From positions 372,001-436,000 of the forward strand of contig OY781040.1 of the NCBI GenBank assembly GCA_963676095.1: a DNA stretch of 64,000 nucleotides, written 5' to 3'. This document shows, one piece after another, positions 23,225-32,973 of the stretch. Under the pieces are notes generated by a model that saw only the letters and a program-made list of their open reading frames with translations, was not told where the DNA came from and did not search any database. The stretch comes from G963676095 sp963676095 (GTDB lineage Bacteria; Bacteroidota; Bacteroidia; Bacteroidales; Prolixibacteraceae). The translations under genes were made by a program, and so were the position numbers. Each line of letters starts with the position of its first letter. Position 1 is the stretch's first letter.

Positions 23225-23521
23225 TAAATTTGGTTGACAATATCCTGTAAATATTAATGATATTTTATCGATGTATTTATTGTATCCAACTGAAATGATG
23301 AGGGATTAAAAATAAAATCATCACATTAATTATTTATTTACAAAAAAATATATATACTAATAAATACTCGGCTTCTTTTAAACGCAGGATAGTCGAAGGA
23401 ATTCAAAACTCGGATAACGTGGCTGTTCTATAAATTGCATTTACAGTAGATGAACGAATTTTATTCTTCATTCTTTTAGCCAGGTTTGTATTTTTTTTAC
23501 TAATTACTAACATTTCTGCTT

Positions 23522-24796
23522 ATGGAAAAAAAATTATTAAATCAATTGCTAATAGCAGTACTTCTGCTATCAATTGTTAGTTGTGCGGAGGACTATCTCC
23601 CTTCAGATGAAAAAGAGGACACCGAAGCCTCCAGTGAACTTCAGTTAAAATCTGCCGCTACCGTTTTAACAAGCAGCAACGAAGTATGTGCTATTGATGG
23701 CAATACTTACTATCAGTCGATAGATGGTTTTGGTTTCTCCAGTGCCTGGTGCGGAACTCTCAGCACAGCCAAGAACAATGCCCTTTACGGGACTCTCGGA
23801 TTTTCGCTGTTGAGGGTCCGCATTGACCAAAACAGTGCCAACTGGGGAGACGAAACTGCCAATTCTTCAGCAGCCCATGCAGCCGGGGCTACAGTACTAG
23901 GGTCTGAATGGTCGCCACCTGTTGCCTGGAACAGCAACGGACAAAGCACCGGCGGGTATTTACTACCGAGTCATTATCAAGATTATGCCAATTATCTGCA
24001 CGATGCCGCAAACACCATCGACCTGGACTATGTTTCCTTTCAGAACGAACCTGACATGGGGAATGTTGATCCGGATGCAGTAGTGTCATGGAGTGCGAGT
24101 CAGATGCTGACCTTTCTAAAAGACAACTCGTCTACTATCGGGAAGCCTATTGTTTATGCCGAGTCGTTTTGTTTTAATGATGATTATACGGACCCTGCTC
24201 TGAATGATGCCACAGCCGTTGGTAAGATTTCGATTATAGGCGGGCACATATATGGCAGTGGACTTTATACCCATCAGAACGCCCTGGATAAAGGAAAACA
24301 TGTATGGCAAACAGAACATTATGTCGCCAATAGCCGTGACAATATTGATAATGCCATAACTCAAGCCAAGGAAATACAGGATTGTATGAACAACCAGATG
24401 AGTGCCTATTTCTATTGGTGGGTCTATGACGATGACACTTCTGTTAATCTGGTCAATCAAAGTGGAACGATCTACAAGGCCGGATACGTGGCCGGACAGT
24501 TTGCCAAATGGATACGTCCGGATAAGAACAGGATTGGGTGCACCTACAATCCGACTTCAGATATATATGTTACCGCATACCGTGGTGGCGGAATCGTCGT
24601 CGTTGCAGTCAATAACGGCAGTTCGTCCGTCAGTCAGACGTTCTCGTTTTCAAATATATCAGGACTGAGCACAATGTATGTAAACCGGACTTCCAGCAGC
24701 GAAAACATGGCATCGTTAGGAACTGTAACCCTCTCGGGCAATGCATTCACCTACACGTTACCGGCAAAGAGTGTCACCACTTTCCACCAATTTTAG
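23522..24796 (+). CDS. GH30-family glycoside hydrolase lipoprotein
   Basis: 424 residues with a lipoprotein signal (LLIAVLLLSIVSC). The acidic residues after the Cys (AEDYLPSDEKEDTE) fit a surface export signal. The catalytic barrel begins QSIDGFGFSSAWCG. The likely acid/base is Glu176 in SFQNEPD and the nucleophile Glu265 in WQTEHY, followed by the small C-terminal beta-sandwich of GH30. The pattern (GFG, LLRVRID, ESF, GGHIYG, YWWVYDD) is closest to subfamily 8 glucuronoxylanases, while other GH30 subfamilies cleave beta-1,6-galactan. Placement beside a galactan locus makes an arabinogalactan side-chain role attractive but unproven. It has its own promoter and terminator. Confidence 0.85.
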   Translation: MEKKLLNQLLIAVLLLSIVSCAEDYLPSDEKEDTEASSELQLKSAATVLTSSNEVCAIDGNTYYQSIDGFGFSSAWCGTLSTAKNNALYGTLGFSLLRVRIDQNSANWGDETANSSAAHAAGATVLGSEWSPPVAWNSNGQSTGGYLLPSHYQDYANYLHDAANTIDLDYVSFQNEPDMGNVDPDAVVSWSASQMLTFLKDNSSTIGKPIVYAESFCFNDDYTDPALNDATAVGKISIIGGHIYGSGLYTHQNALDKGKHVWQTEHYVANSRDNIDNAITQAKEIQDCMNNQMSAYFYWWVYDDDTSVNLVNQSGTIYKAGYVAGQFAKWIRPDKNRIGCTYNPTSDIYVTAYRGGGIVVVAVNNGSSSVSQTFSFSNISGLSTMYVNRTSSSENMASLGTVTLSGNAFTYTLPAKSVTTFHQF

Positions 24797-24870
24797 GAAC
24801 CTAACTATTGAGAAATCCGATTGAGTGGTGTTTCACAGATGTTGGAACAAAATAGATTTACATTCAAAAG

Positions 24871-24911
24871 ATCTGCCTGTTCCCTTCAGTGTAAAACAGG
24901 CAGATTTCTTT
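24871..24911 (+). terminator. Intrinsic terminator after the GH30 gene
   Basis: Perfect 11-bp stem ATCTGCCTGTT / AACAGGCAGAT (24871-24881 / 24895-24905) with a 13-nt loop and a T-rich tail. It separates the GH30 transcript from the SusC operon. Confidence 0.8.
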
Positions 24912-25225
24912 CTGACACTTTTCAGTGGCGGGATAAATCAGGGGAGTATTGAAAAATACCCCCCCTTTCCTGTTTCCCTTCTCCTGCTTCCGGTTCCAGT
25001 TCATTCCCTGATTCCGAAATTTCAGCCGTCCTTTATTCCCAATGTCCACTGCTCATTGTTCAGAGGAATGCGTTTATTGTCTGTCAGACGGTAATTCGAT
25101 CATCCAATATGAAGAAAGACGGACTGAAACAGTTCAAATCTATTTATATCATTGATAATAGGAACTATACAATATTAAGATAATCTAAACATGTCTTTTT
25201 ACTTTCCATTTATGTCCGATTTATT
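24912..25225. other. Gene-free interval upstream of the galactan operon
   Basis: Contains one more small hairpin (GTATT-gaaa-AATAC flanked by G and C runs, 24941-24964) and the region where the HTCS regulator would be expected to bind. No coding signal was found. Confidence 0.4.
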
Positions 25226-25258
25226 CTTGATTGCCCGATCGCGCAATTCGTACTTTTG
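25226..25258 (+). promoter_or_regulatory. Promoter of the galactan utilisation operon
   Basis: A CTTG element at 25226-25229 is followed by a 21-bp spacer and TACTTTTG at 25251-25258, matching TAnnTTTG. The SusC start codon is 31 nt downstream. Confidence 0.6.
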
Positions 25259-25289
25259 CTTCTAAATAACTTATGAAAATTAAACATCT

Positions 25290-28200
25290 ATGAAAGATTT
25301 ATTTTCTTCCCAAAAGCCAGCTCCTATATATTACCTAATCGTCATGCTGGTTTTGTCTGTCATGCCGTTGCCTGGGAATGCTGCGCTTTCACCTGCTAAC
25401 GGTACTGATTTTATCAATACTGCTCCTATGAAGGTTACAGGGAAAGTAGTCGATGAGACGGGCACTCCCATGGTGGGGGTATCTGTTGTCGTTCCGGGGA
25501 CCACCCTTGGGACCGTGACCGATGTAAACGGTAATTATACAATCGATCTTCCCGAAGGGCAAAATCATTTGTCGTTTTCATTTATCGGTTATATAACGCA
25601 ATTAGTATCTGTCAATAGTCCTATTCACAACATCAGCATGCAACCTGATTTAAAAAGCCTTGACGAAGTTGTTGTTATCGGTTATGGCACCCAGACCAAA
25701 AAAGATTTAACAGGGTCAATTACCAGCGTGGGGAGCAAGGACTTCAACGAAGGACTGGTCAGCTCCCCTGAGCAGCTTATTAATGGGAAAGTAGCCGGCG
25801 TTCAGATCGTATCGAACAGCGGATCGCCTACTGCAGGAAGTACAATCAGGATCCGGGGAGGTGCTTCATTAAATGCAAGCAACGATCCGCTGATTGTTTT
25901 GGATGGCGTTCCCCTTGAAACAGGTGGCATCAGCGGGAACAGCAACAATTTTCTGAGTTTGATCAACCCATCCGACATCGAAAATATGACAATCCTGAAA
26001 GATGCTTCATCGACGGCCATCTACGGTTCGAGGGCGTCAAACGGGGTTATCATCATCACAACGAAAAAAGGCTCGGGAACTCTCAAAGTCAATGTATCTT
26101 CCACCCAGTCAATTCAACACAGGATGGAAGTAGCAGACATATTATCGCCAAATGAATTCAGGCAAGTAATAAATTCGGAAGGAACAGCGGCACAGCAAGC
26201 CCTGCTGGGCAATGAAAATACAGATTGGAATGATAAAATTTTCAAATTGGCACTGGGAACTGATAATAATATTAGTATATCGGGCAACCTGAAAAAGAAA
26301 CTGCCTTTCCGTCTTTCACTTGGTTATTTTAACCAGGATGGCATTCTGAAAACGGACAATGCAGAAAGGGTTACCGGTAATTTATCGTTATCCCCAAGTT
26401 TCTTTGATGATCATCTGAAATTGAACCTTAACATGAAAGGGACTCTGAATAATAATCGTTTCGCTTACACCGATGCAATTTATGCTGCAGCCGCCTATAA
26501 CCCGACTATTGGAGTTTACTCCGGAAATACCGATTTTGGAGGGTACAACGAAGCTTTAGGCAGCGATGGGACCCCTACCATCTCAGGCCAGGTTTATAAT
26601 CCGGTAGGTTTATTGATGCAATACCATTCCACAAGCAGAGTAAGCAGAGTGATTGGAAATTTTGATATTGATTATAAAGTTCATTTTCTCCCAGAACTTC
26701 GGACTCATCTGACTTTGGGATATGATTATGCAAAAGGGAAAGGATGGATTTATGTTCCCGAAACAGCAGCATTGTATTATTCGAGCGGAGGACGGGATTA
26801 TTCTTATGGTCCGGAAAAAGACAGCAATAAACTCCTTACATTTTATTTGAATTATTCCAAAAATATCGACCCCATAAACAGCCGGATAGATTTTACCGCA
26901 GGGTATGATTATCAAAAATGGATCGCAAAAACCAATGCCTATAATGTGTTGAATGTTGCCGGAGAGAGCCAATCGTCGACGGCAGCGAAAGATGAAAGGC
27001 ATGTTTTATTATCTTATTACGGACGTCTTAATTATACATTCGACTCGAAATATCTTTTAACAGCAACCCTCAGGCGTGACGGTTCTTCTCGCTTCAGCCA
27101 AGATAACCGGTGGGGGCTCTTCCCTTCCGTTGCATTAGCATGGCATCTGTCTGATGAAGATTTTCTTAAACGATTTTCTTTATTAAGTAATTTAAAATTA
27201 AGATTAAGTTATGGCGTGACAGGACAACAGGACGGAATCGGTAATTACAGTTATATGCCAAGTTACACCATTAGTCAGGACGGAGCACAGTACTTATTGG
27301 GGGATACTTATTATTATACCTACAGGGCTGAGTCCTATGTTTCCGATTTGAAATGGGAAACTACAGATGCCTATAATGCCGGACTCGATTTTGGCTTTTT
27401 TAAAAACCGAATATCAGGAAGCATTGATTATTACAATCGTCATACGCATGATTTGCTGGCGACAGTTCCGGCTGCAGCCGGAACTAACTTCGACGAAACG
27501 GTTACGACCAATGTAGGGAGTATGAAAAGCAACGGGTTGGAATTTACAATAAACGGAACCCCGTTAAGTAATAAAAATTGGACCTGGAATATCAGTTATA
27601 ACCTGACCTGGGAAAAAGTAAAAATTACCAATTTGTCATTGTCAGAGGGAGAAGAGTCTACTTTTATGTATGCCGGTCAAAGTTTCGATGATTATTATCT
27701 CCAGATCATGAAGGCGGGTTATGCTCCGTATACTTTTTATACCTATCACCAGGTTTATAACGAGGAAGGAAAGCCAATTGAAGGGATGTATGCCGATATT
27801 AACGGAGATAATCAGATTACCTCAAGCGATTTGTATTGCGGAAAATCACCCAATCCGGATTTCCTGATGGGATTGAGCAGTCAGCTTCGTTTTAAAGAAT
27901 GGACTTTGGGGTGTTCCCTCAGGGCCAGCATCGGAAACTATGCCTATAATGGAACAGCCATGAATACTGGAGCCTTGGGAACAGTTTCCTACAATTCGTA
28001 TCAGCTTAATAACCTGTCAAGAAGTTACCTGAAGACGGGTTTTGAAAGTCGTCAGTATTTATCGGATTACTATATTGAGAATGCTTCTTTTCTGAAAATG
28101 GACAACATCACATTGGGATACGATCTCGGAGAAATTTTTCCGCAATGTAAGATATCTGTCTCTGGGATGATACAGAATGTTTTTACCATTACCGGTTATT

Positions 28201-28292
28201 CCGGAGTAGATCCTGAAATCTATGGAGGAATAGAGTCCTCTTTTTACCCAAGAGCAAGGACCTATTCATTAAGTATTGGAATTAACCTTTAA
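25290..28292 (+). CDS. SusC/RagA-type TonB-dependent outer-membrane transporter
   Basis: 1000 residues. Signal peptide (about 1-31), then a carboxypeptidase-regulatory-like domain (about 50-125: VTGKVVDETGTPMVGVSVVVPGTTLGTVTDVNGNYTI). The SusC-type plug begins SLDEVVVIGYGTQTKKDLTGSITSV and includes IRGGASLNASNDPLIVLDGVP and IYGSRASNGVIIITTKKG. The rest is the 22-stranded barrel, ending FYPRARTYSLSIGINL. It imports oligosaccharides in partnership with the SusD lipoprotein encoded 19 bp downstream. There is no N-terminal STN domain, as expected for an HTCS-controlled rather than sigma/FecR-controlled receptor. Confidence 0.95.
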   Translation: MKDLFSSQKPAPIYYLIVMLVLSVMPLPGNAALSPANGTDFINTAPMKVTGKVVDETGTPMVGVSVVVPGTTLGTVTDVNGNYTIDLPEGQNHLSFSFIGYITQLVSVNSPIHNISMQPDLKSLDEVVVIGYGTQTKKDLTGSITSVGSKDFNEGLVSSPEQLINGKVAGVQIVSNSGSPTAGSTIRIRGGASLNASNDPLIVLDGVPLETGGISGNSNNFLSLINPSDIENMTILKDASSTAIYGSRASNGVIIITTKKGSGTLKVNVSSTQSIQHRMEVADILSPNEFRQVINSEGTAAQQALLGNENTDWNDKIFKLALGTDNNISISGNLKKKLPFRLSLGYFNQDGILKTDNAERVTGNLSLSPSFFDDHLKLNLNMKGTLNNNRFAYTDAIYAAAAYNPTIGVYSGNTDFGGYNEALGSDGTPTISGQVYNPVGLLMQYHSTSRVSRVIGNFDIDYKVHFLPELRTHLTLGYDYAKGKGWIYVPETAALYYSSGGRDYSYGPEKDSNKLLTFYLNYSKNIDPINSRIDFTAGYDYQKWIAKTNAYNVLNVAGESQSSTAAKDERHVLLSYYGRLNYTFDSKYLLTATLRRDGSSRFSQDNRWGLFPSVALAWHLSDEDFLKRFSLLSNLKLRLSYGVTGQQDGIGNYSYMPSYTISQDGAQYLLGDTYYYTYRAESYVSDLKWETTDAYNAGLDFGFFKNRISGSIDYYNRHTHDLLATVPAAAGTNFDETVTTNVGSMKSNGLEFTINGTPLSNKNWTWNISYNLTWEKVKITNLSLSEGEESTFMYAGQSFDDYYLQIMKAGYAPYTFYTYHQVYNEEGKPIEGMYADINGDNQITSSDLYCGKSPNPDFLMGLSSQLRFKEWTLGCSLRASIGNYAYNGTAMNTGALGTVSYNSYQLNNLSRSYLKTGFESRQYLSDYYIENASFLKMDNITLGYDLGEIFPQCKISVSGMIQNVFTITGYSGVDPEIYGGIESSFYPRARTYSLSIGINL

Positions 28293-28311
28293 CCGATAAA
28301 CATTTTAGATT

Positions 28312-29907
28312 ATGAAAAAATTGATATATCTGTTTTTTGGAGTTATATTGACAGGCCTGGTTATCTCATGTACGGATGAATTAAATCAATCTTCCAGCGT
28401 TACAGAGACTTCTGAAGATGTATATTCCAGTGTGCAAGGCTATAAACAGGTTTTGGCTAAACTATATGCCTCGTTTGTTCTGGCCGGACAGGAAGAAGGC
28501 GGTAGTGATGCTGACCTGAGCACAAATACGGGTTATGACTATATGAGGCTCTATATTAATATGCAGGAAGTTCCGACTGATGAATTAGCCTATACATGGG
28601 TTGAAGGTGATGACCTTTATGATCTTTCCTATTTGAGTTGGGACGATAATGACATCTGGGTATCAGATATGTACTACCATATTTACTATACCATTGCTCT
28701 ATGTAATGAATTCCTGCGGAATGCTACAGACGATAACATTACAGATTTTTCGGAATCAGATCAGACAAAAATCCGGACATACCGGGCAGAGGCTCGTTTC
28801 ATCAGGGCATTGGCTTACGATCATGCTCTTGATCTTTATGGAAATGTTCCCTATATTGATGAAAGTGAATCTGCTGGGGGAGACTATTTACCGACACAAT
28901 ATACCCGACAGGAAATGTTTGACTATATTGTTTCGGAACTGAAAGATATAAGTTCTTCTTTAACGGATCCGTCCAATACGGAATATGACCGCGCAAGTAA
29001 AGCCGCTGCCTGGACATTACTGGCAAGGTTATATCTCAATGGTGAAGTTTATACCGGAACATCTCATTATGATGAATGTGTCACGTATTGCGACAGCATC
29101 CTGAATCTAAATTACTTTTCTCTTGAAGCTGCTGATTCTCTTTTGTTCAATGCAGACAATAATTTAAGGACAAATGAAATTATTTTTTCGTTCGGGGTTG
29201 ATGCTACCTATTCTGTGTCGTGGGGTTCTACGACTTATCTGGTATGTGGATCTGTTTCCAGTTCCAACAGCTATCAGGATCCCGCAGACTACGGAGTTGC
29301 CAGCGGCTGGGGATCCTTCCGGGCAAAAAGTACAATGACCTCCCTATTCTCTGATCTGACCGGAAAGACAGATAGCCGGGGAAAATTTTTTACAGAAGGA
29401 CAAATTCAAAGTGTCACAGATTTGACGGATGAATCGACGGGTTATCTTTTTGAGAAATGGACCAATCTTACAGATAACGGAGAGACTGCCTCAAATACGT
29501 CAAGCGATGGCGTTTGTACGGATTTTCCTGTTTTCCGGTTAGCCGACATTTATCTAATGTATGCAGAGGCTGTTCTTAGGGGAGCCAGTAACGGAACAAC
29601 TGATCAGGCACTTAAATATGTGAATGAAGTCCGGGAGCGTGCCTATGGCGGATCATCCGGAGATATTTCATCAGGAGACCTGACTCTTGACTTTATGATT
29701 GAGGAACGGGGACGTGAATTTTATTTGGAAGCAATACGCCGAACAGACCTGATTCGTTTTGATCTGTTAACGAGCAGTAATTATGTCTGGGAATTTAAGG
29801 GGGGTAGCCAGTCCGGTTCAGGGGTCAGTTCGAAATATAATCTTTATCCTATACCGGCAACAGAGCTTAGCGCAAATACAAATCTTACACAAAACAGTGG
29901 CTATTAA
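28312..29907 (+). CDS. SusD/RagB-family glycan-binding lipoprotein
   Basis: 531 residues with a lipoprotein signal (GVILTGLVISC). SusD hallmarks: the TPR-like helical core with TYRAEARFIRALAYDHALDLYGNVPYID, the mid-protein KAAAWTLLARLYLNGEVY, and the C-terminal FPVFRLADIYLMYAEAVLRG...EERGREFYLEAIRRTDLIRFDLL...YPIPATELSANTNLTQNSGY. It forms the lid of the SusCD complex at the cell surface and should bind galactan oligomers. It lies between SusC (19 bp) and the SusE-like gene (17 bp). Confidence 0.95.
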   Translation: MKKLIYLFFGVILTGLVISCTDELNQSSSVTETSEDVYSSVQGYKQVLAKLYASFVLAGQEEGGSDADLSTNTGYDYMRLYINMQEVPTDELAYTWVEGDDLYDLSYLSWDDNDIWVSDMYYHIYYTIALCNEFLRNATDDNITDFSESDQTKIRTYRAEARFIRALAYDHALDLYGNVPYIDESESAGGDYLPTQYTRQEMFDYIVSELKDISSSLTDPSNTEYDRASKAAAWTLLARLYLNGEVYTGTSHYDECVTYCDSILNLNYFSLEAADSLLFNADNNLRTNEIIFSFGVDATYSVSWGSTTYLVCGSVSSSNSYQDPADYGVASGWGSFRAKSTMTSLFSDLTGKTDSRGKFFTEGQIQSVTDLTDESTGYLFEKWTNLTDNGETASNTSSDGVCTDFPVFRLADIYLMYAEAVLRGASNGTTDQALKYVNEVRERAYGGSSGDISSGDLTLDFMIEERGREFYLEAIRRTDLIRFDLLTSSNYVWEFKGGSQSGSGVSSKYNLYPIPATELSANTNLTQNSGY

Positions 29908-29924
29908 CTGAATAACTGAAAATT

Positions 29925-31685
29925 ATGAGAACAACATATTTGTATTTTTTAGCAGTGGTTTGCGCTGTCGTTCTTTCCTCATGTGATGACGAAGAACAGA
30001 TTACACTGCAGGGGTTTAATGAAAATGCAGACATTGAGCTGATTACCACACAGAGCAATGTAGAACTTACTGCCGACAATTCATCTGATCTTGCCCTTCA
30101 GTTTGCATGGGATATTTCTGATTTTACACTAAGTAAGTATTCCCTGGCAGCAAATTCAATGACATACGAGTTACAGTTTTCGCTTGACAGTCTTTTCTCA
30201 GATCCGGCAACTGTCAGCGTTAGCGGATCATCCTGCTCCTTTACAGGAGGGACATTAAATACCGCAATCAATCAACTTAGTCTGGAAGGTAGTGTATCCT
30301 ATTTATTCTATATCCGTTTGTCAGTTTCGGCCGGCAGTAATATCGATCCGATTTACAGCAATGTCGTCAATGTAACAATTACTCCTTATGAAATTGATTA
30401 TACAAGCATGTATCTGAGTACAAGCACCAGCGTCAGCGATGTGTTCTCAAGCTTATATTCGCCGGATGAAGATGGTGAATATACCGGTTTTGTTACCACA
30501 CCTTCAAACTGGTATAACTTCTATTTTATTTCAGGCGATGGAACAGCTTATGGGAATACAGCAGTCAGCGGAACCGCCTTTAACCTGACAACAGACGCAT
30601 CGATGTGGAACTGCTGGTTCCCGGGGACAAGCGGTTGTCATTATGTGACTATGAGTACCAATGACATGGATTGGACGGCTACTTGGGTTTCGTCAATGAC
30701 TGTTAGCGGTGACCATGCATCGGGAACCCTGAGCTTTTCTTCCTCAACCAGCCAGTGGAGCGGAACGGTAACGGCAACTTCGGATAATGCCAACATCGTT
30801 CTCCAGACAACAGGGAATCGCTATGATAAAAATTCCGGGGATTCCGGTTACTCGGAATACACCTTCTTCCTATTCGGAGACGGCACCGGGGCCACAACCG
30901 GTACACTGAGCTTTTCCGAAACGGAAACTGCCGGCTATATTGTAGTTCCGGAGGCAGGTACATACACGCTGACGATTGACCTTAGCGATCCGAAAGCATA
31001 TACCTATACCCTGAGCGAAGGTACAGTTGTTACGCCGGACTACCCGGATCAGCTTTATCTGCACGACCGTTCGGACGCCGATACGTATTATGCAACACTT
31101 TATCCGCGTACCGATCATGTTTATGAATGCTTCTACAGCGGATCTGCATGGCAAAGTTTCTATTTTACCAGCTCAACCTCTATGTCCGAAGGAACAATAT
31201 ACGGATATACCGGAAGCAACCAGTACGCGATAAGCAGTGCTTCTGCAGAGAATTTTTCATCTTCTGACCTGTGGGCTTTCTGGTTCGATTACGATGTTGC
31301 CAACTATTATTTCATCCAGGCAAATCTCGAATCGAAAACATGGACACCTGAAGTTGTCAACGGGTTTTATGTAACCGGTAATTTTAACGGGTGGAGCACT
31401 TCTGCAAATCCGATGGCCTATAATTCAGAAACAAAAAAATGGACTGCTACCTGTGAAATAACCGACACCCAGTATGGATTGCAAATCCTTCCGGATATTT
31501 CGGGTGAAGATGATATGTGGAGTAATAAAATGGCATCGGTTTCCGGGGATGAAGGTTCCGGAGAACTCGATTGGTACAGCCGCACCGGGTCAACAAACAT
31601 TCCGGTCCCTGAACCCGGGACCTACGTGATTACAATTGATCTGAGCAATTCAGGAAAATATACGTATTCGGTTGTGAAACAATAA
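29925..31685 (+). CDS. SusE/SusF-like surface glycan-binding lipoprotein
   Basis: 586 residues. The lipoprotein signal ends LSSC and is followed by the acidic stretch DDEEQ, a surface export signal. A SusE-type N-terminal domain (about 25-155: LTADNSSDLALQFAWDISDFTLSKYSLAANSMTYELQFSLDS) is followed by several beta-sandwich binding modules with recurring PEAGTYTLTIDLSDPKAYTYTL and NWYNFYFISGDG motifs. Such proteins hold polysaccharide at the surface without catalysis. Position directly after SusD and before the galactanases supports binding of beta-1,4-galactan. Confidence 0.88.
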   Translation: MRTTYLYFLAVVCAVVLSSCDDEEQITLQGFNENADIELITTQSNVELTADNSSDLALQFAWDISDFTLSKYSLAANSMTYELQFSLDSLFSDPATVSVSGSSCSFTGGTLNTAINQLSLEGSVSYLFYIRLSVSAGSNIDPIYSNVVNVTITPYEIDYTSMYLSTSTSVSDVFSSLYSPDEDGEYTGFVTTPSNWYNFYFISGDGTAYGNTAVSGTAFNLTTDASMWNCWFPGTSGCHYVTMSTNDMDWTATWVSSMTVSGDHASGTLSFSSSTSQWSGTVTATSDNANIVLQTTGNRYDKNSGDSGYSEYTFFLFGDGTGATTGTLSFSETETAGYIVVPEAGTYTLTIDLSDPKAYTYTLSEGTVVTPDYPDQLYLHDRSDADTYYATLYPRTDHVYECFYSGSAWQSFYFTSSTSMSEGTIYGYTGSNQYAISSASAENFSSSDLWAFWFDYDVANYYFIQANLESKTWTPEVVNGFYVTGNFNGWSTSANPMAYNSETKKWTATCEITDTQYGLQILPDISGEDDMWSNKMASVSGDEGSGELDWYSRTGSTNIPVPEPGTYVITIDLSNSGKYTYSVVKQ

Positions 31686-31698
31686 ACAGACTTGTATT

Positions 31699-32775
31699 AT
31701 GAAACTCAAAAAATATATTCTATTGCCCTTTGTTGTAATTTTATTCTGTGGACTTTGGGCCTGTAACGACGACAATGACGATACGGGAACAAATCCGGAC
31801 GAAGAAGAAGCCGATAGCTTTGCCAAAGGCGCCGATGTGAGCTGGCTGACAGAGATGGAGGAATCCGGCTACTTATTCTATGACAGCACCGGAATCGAGA
31901 CAGAATGTATGGCTTTACTGAAAAGCCTGGGAATTAACTCCATTCGTTTACGTACCTGGGTAAATCCATCTGATGGATGGTGTAATAAGGAAGATTTGCT
32001 GATAAAGGCATGGCGGGCAAAAAATCTGGGATTACGTATTATGATCGATTTCCACTACAGCGATACGTGGGCAGATCCGGGGACGCAGGACAAGCCTGCT
32101 GCCTGGGAAGGTCTGACGTTGGACGAATTGACAGATACGCTTTCTGCTTATACAACCGAGGTGCTGCAAACGCTGAAGGATAATGATATCACACCCGAAT
32201 GGGTGCAGATTGGAAATGAAACAACCTATGGCATGTTGTGGGATGACGATGAATCTGTTTCAGGATATTTAACAGCAAATGACGGGGCAAATTATGCCCA
32301 ACTGAATAATGCGGGATACGATGCGGTAAAATCAGTTTTCCCGGATGCAAAGTGTATCATCCATATTGACCGGGGACAAAGGGCCGATCTTACCAAACAG
32401 CTGTTGACTACCATTATGACCAATGGAGGAAAGCTGGATGTCCTGGGGCTTTCACTCTATCCGGACACGGATAACTGGAAAGACTACAATGAAAGCTGCC
32501 TAGAAAATATGCAATGGGTTGTTGACAATTACGGGCTCGAAGTGATGATCTGTGAAACAGGTATGTCATATGATGAAGCTGCAACGGCTAAAGAGTTCCT
32601 GAGTGATCTCATTACAAAAACCCGTTCGGTTACGGATGCAGATGGCAACCAAATGGGGATCGGCGTCTTTTACTGGGAACCCGAGTGTTATAACAACTGG
32701 GACGGTTATACAAAAGGGGCATTTGATGACAACGGAGTCCCGACTGAAGCGCTGAATGCTTTCAGCGAAAACTGA
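31699..32775 (+). CDS. GH53 arabinogalactan endo-beta-1,4-galactanase, lipoprotein
   Basis: 358 residues. The signal ends GLWAC, followed by the acidic NDDNDD, which predicts a surface-exposed lipoprotein. The GH53 barrel has FAKGADVSWLTEMEESGYLFYDSTG, SIRLRTWVNPSDGWC, RIMIDFHYSDTWADPGTQDKP, the acid/base Glu174 in WVQIGNETTYGMLW and the nucleophile Glu286 in VMICETGMSYD. It cleaves beta-1,4-galactan chains of pectic galactan or type I arabinogalactan outside the cell to feed the SusCD transporter. A second GH53 copy follows after an 8-bp microsatellite. Confidence 0.95.
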   Translation: MKLKKYILLPFVVILFCGLWACNDDNDDTGTNPDEEEADSFAKGADVSWLTEMEESGYLFYDSTGIETECMALLKSLGINSIRLRTWVNPSDGWCNKEDLLIKAWRAKNLGLRIMIDFHYSDTWADPGTQDKPAAWEGLTLDELTDTLSAYTTEVLQTLKDNDITPEWVQIGNETTYGMLWDDDESVSGYLTANDGANYAQLNNAGYDAVKSVFPDAKCIIHIDRGQRADLTKQLLTTIMTNGGKLDVLGLSLYPDTDNWKDYNESCLENMQWVVDNYGLEVMICETGMSYDEAATAKEFLSDLITKTRSVTDADGNQMGIGVFYWEPECYNNWDGYTKGAFDDNGVPTEALNAFSEN

Positions 32776-32809
32776 AACGGACCATAATACCGATGGAGAA
32801 TATAAAAAA

Positions 32810-32921
32810 AATTGGTGAATTGGTGAATTGGTGAATTGGTGAATTGGTGAATTGGTGAATTGGTGAATTGGTGAATTGGTGAATTGGTGAATTGGTGAAT
32901 TGGCGAATTGGCGAATTGGCG
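32810..32921 (+). repeat. 8-bp microsatellite, 14 perfect-phase copies
   Basis: Fourteen contiguous copies of AATTGGYG: eleven AATTGGTG (32810-32897) followed by three AATTGGCG (32898-32921). It lies between the two GH53 genes, inside the operon, and ends 52 bp before the second GH53 start. The homogeneity of the first eleven units shows recent slippage-driven expansion. Confidence 0.97.
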
Positions 32922-32973
32922 AATAATTTTATTTATCGAAGGTTACGAGGCCACTTAAGAAAGAATCGAGTGT

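Noticed and set aside
32810..32921. CRISPR or coding repeat
   Set aside because: A pure 8-bp tandem repeat between two genes, not within a reading frame that matters.
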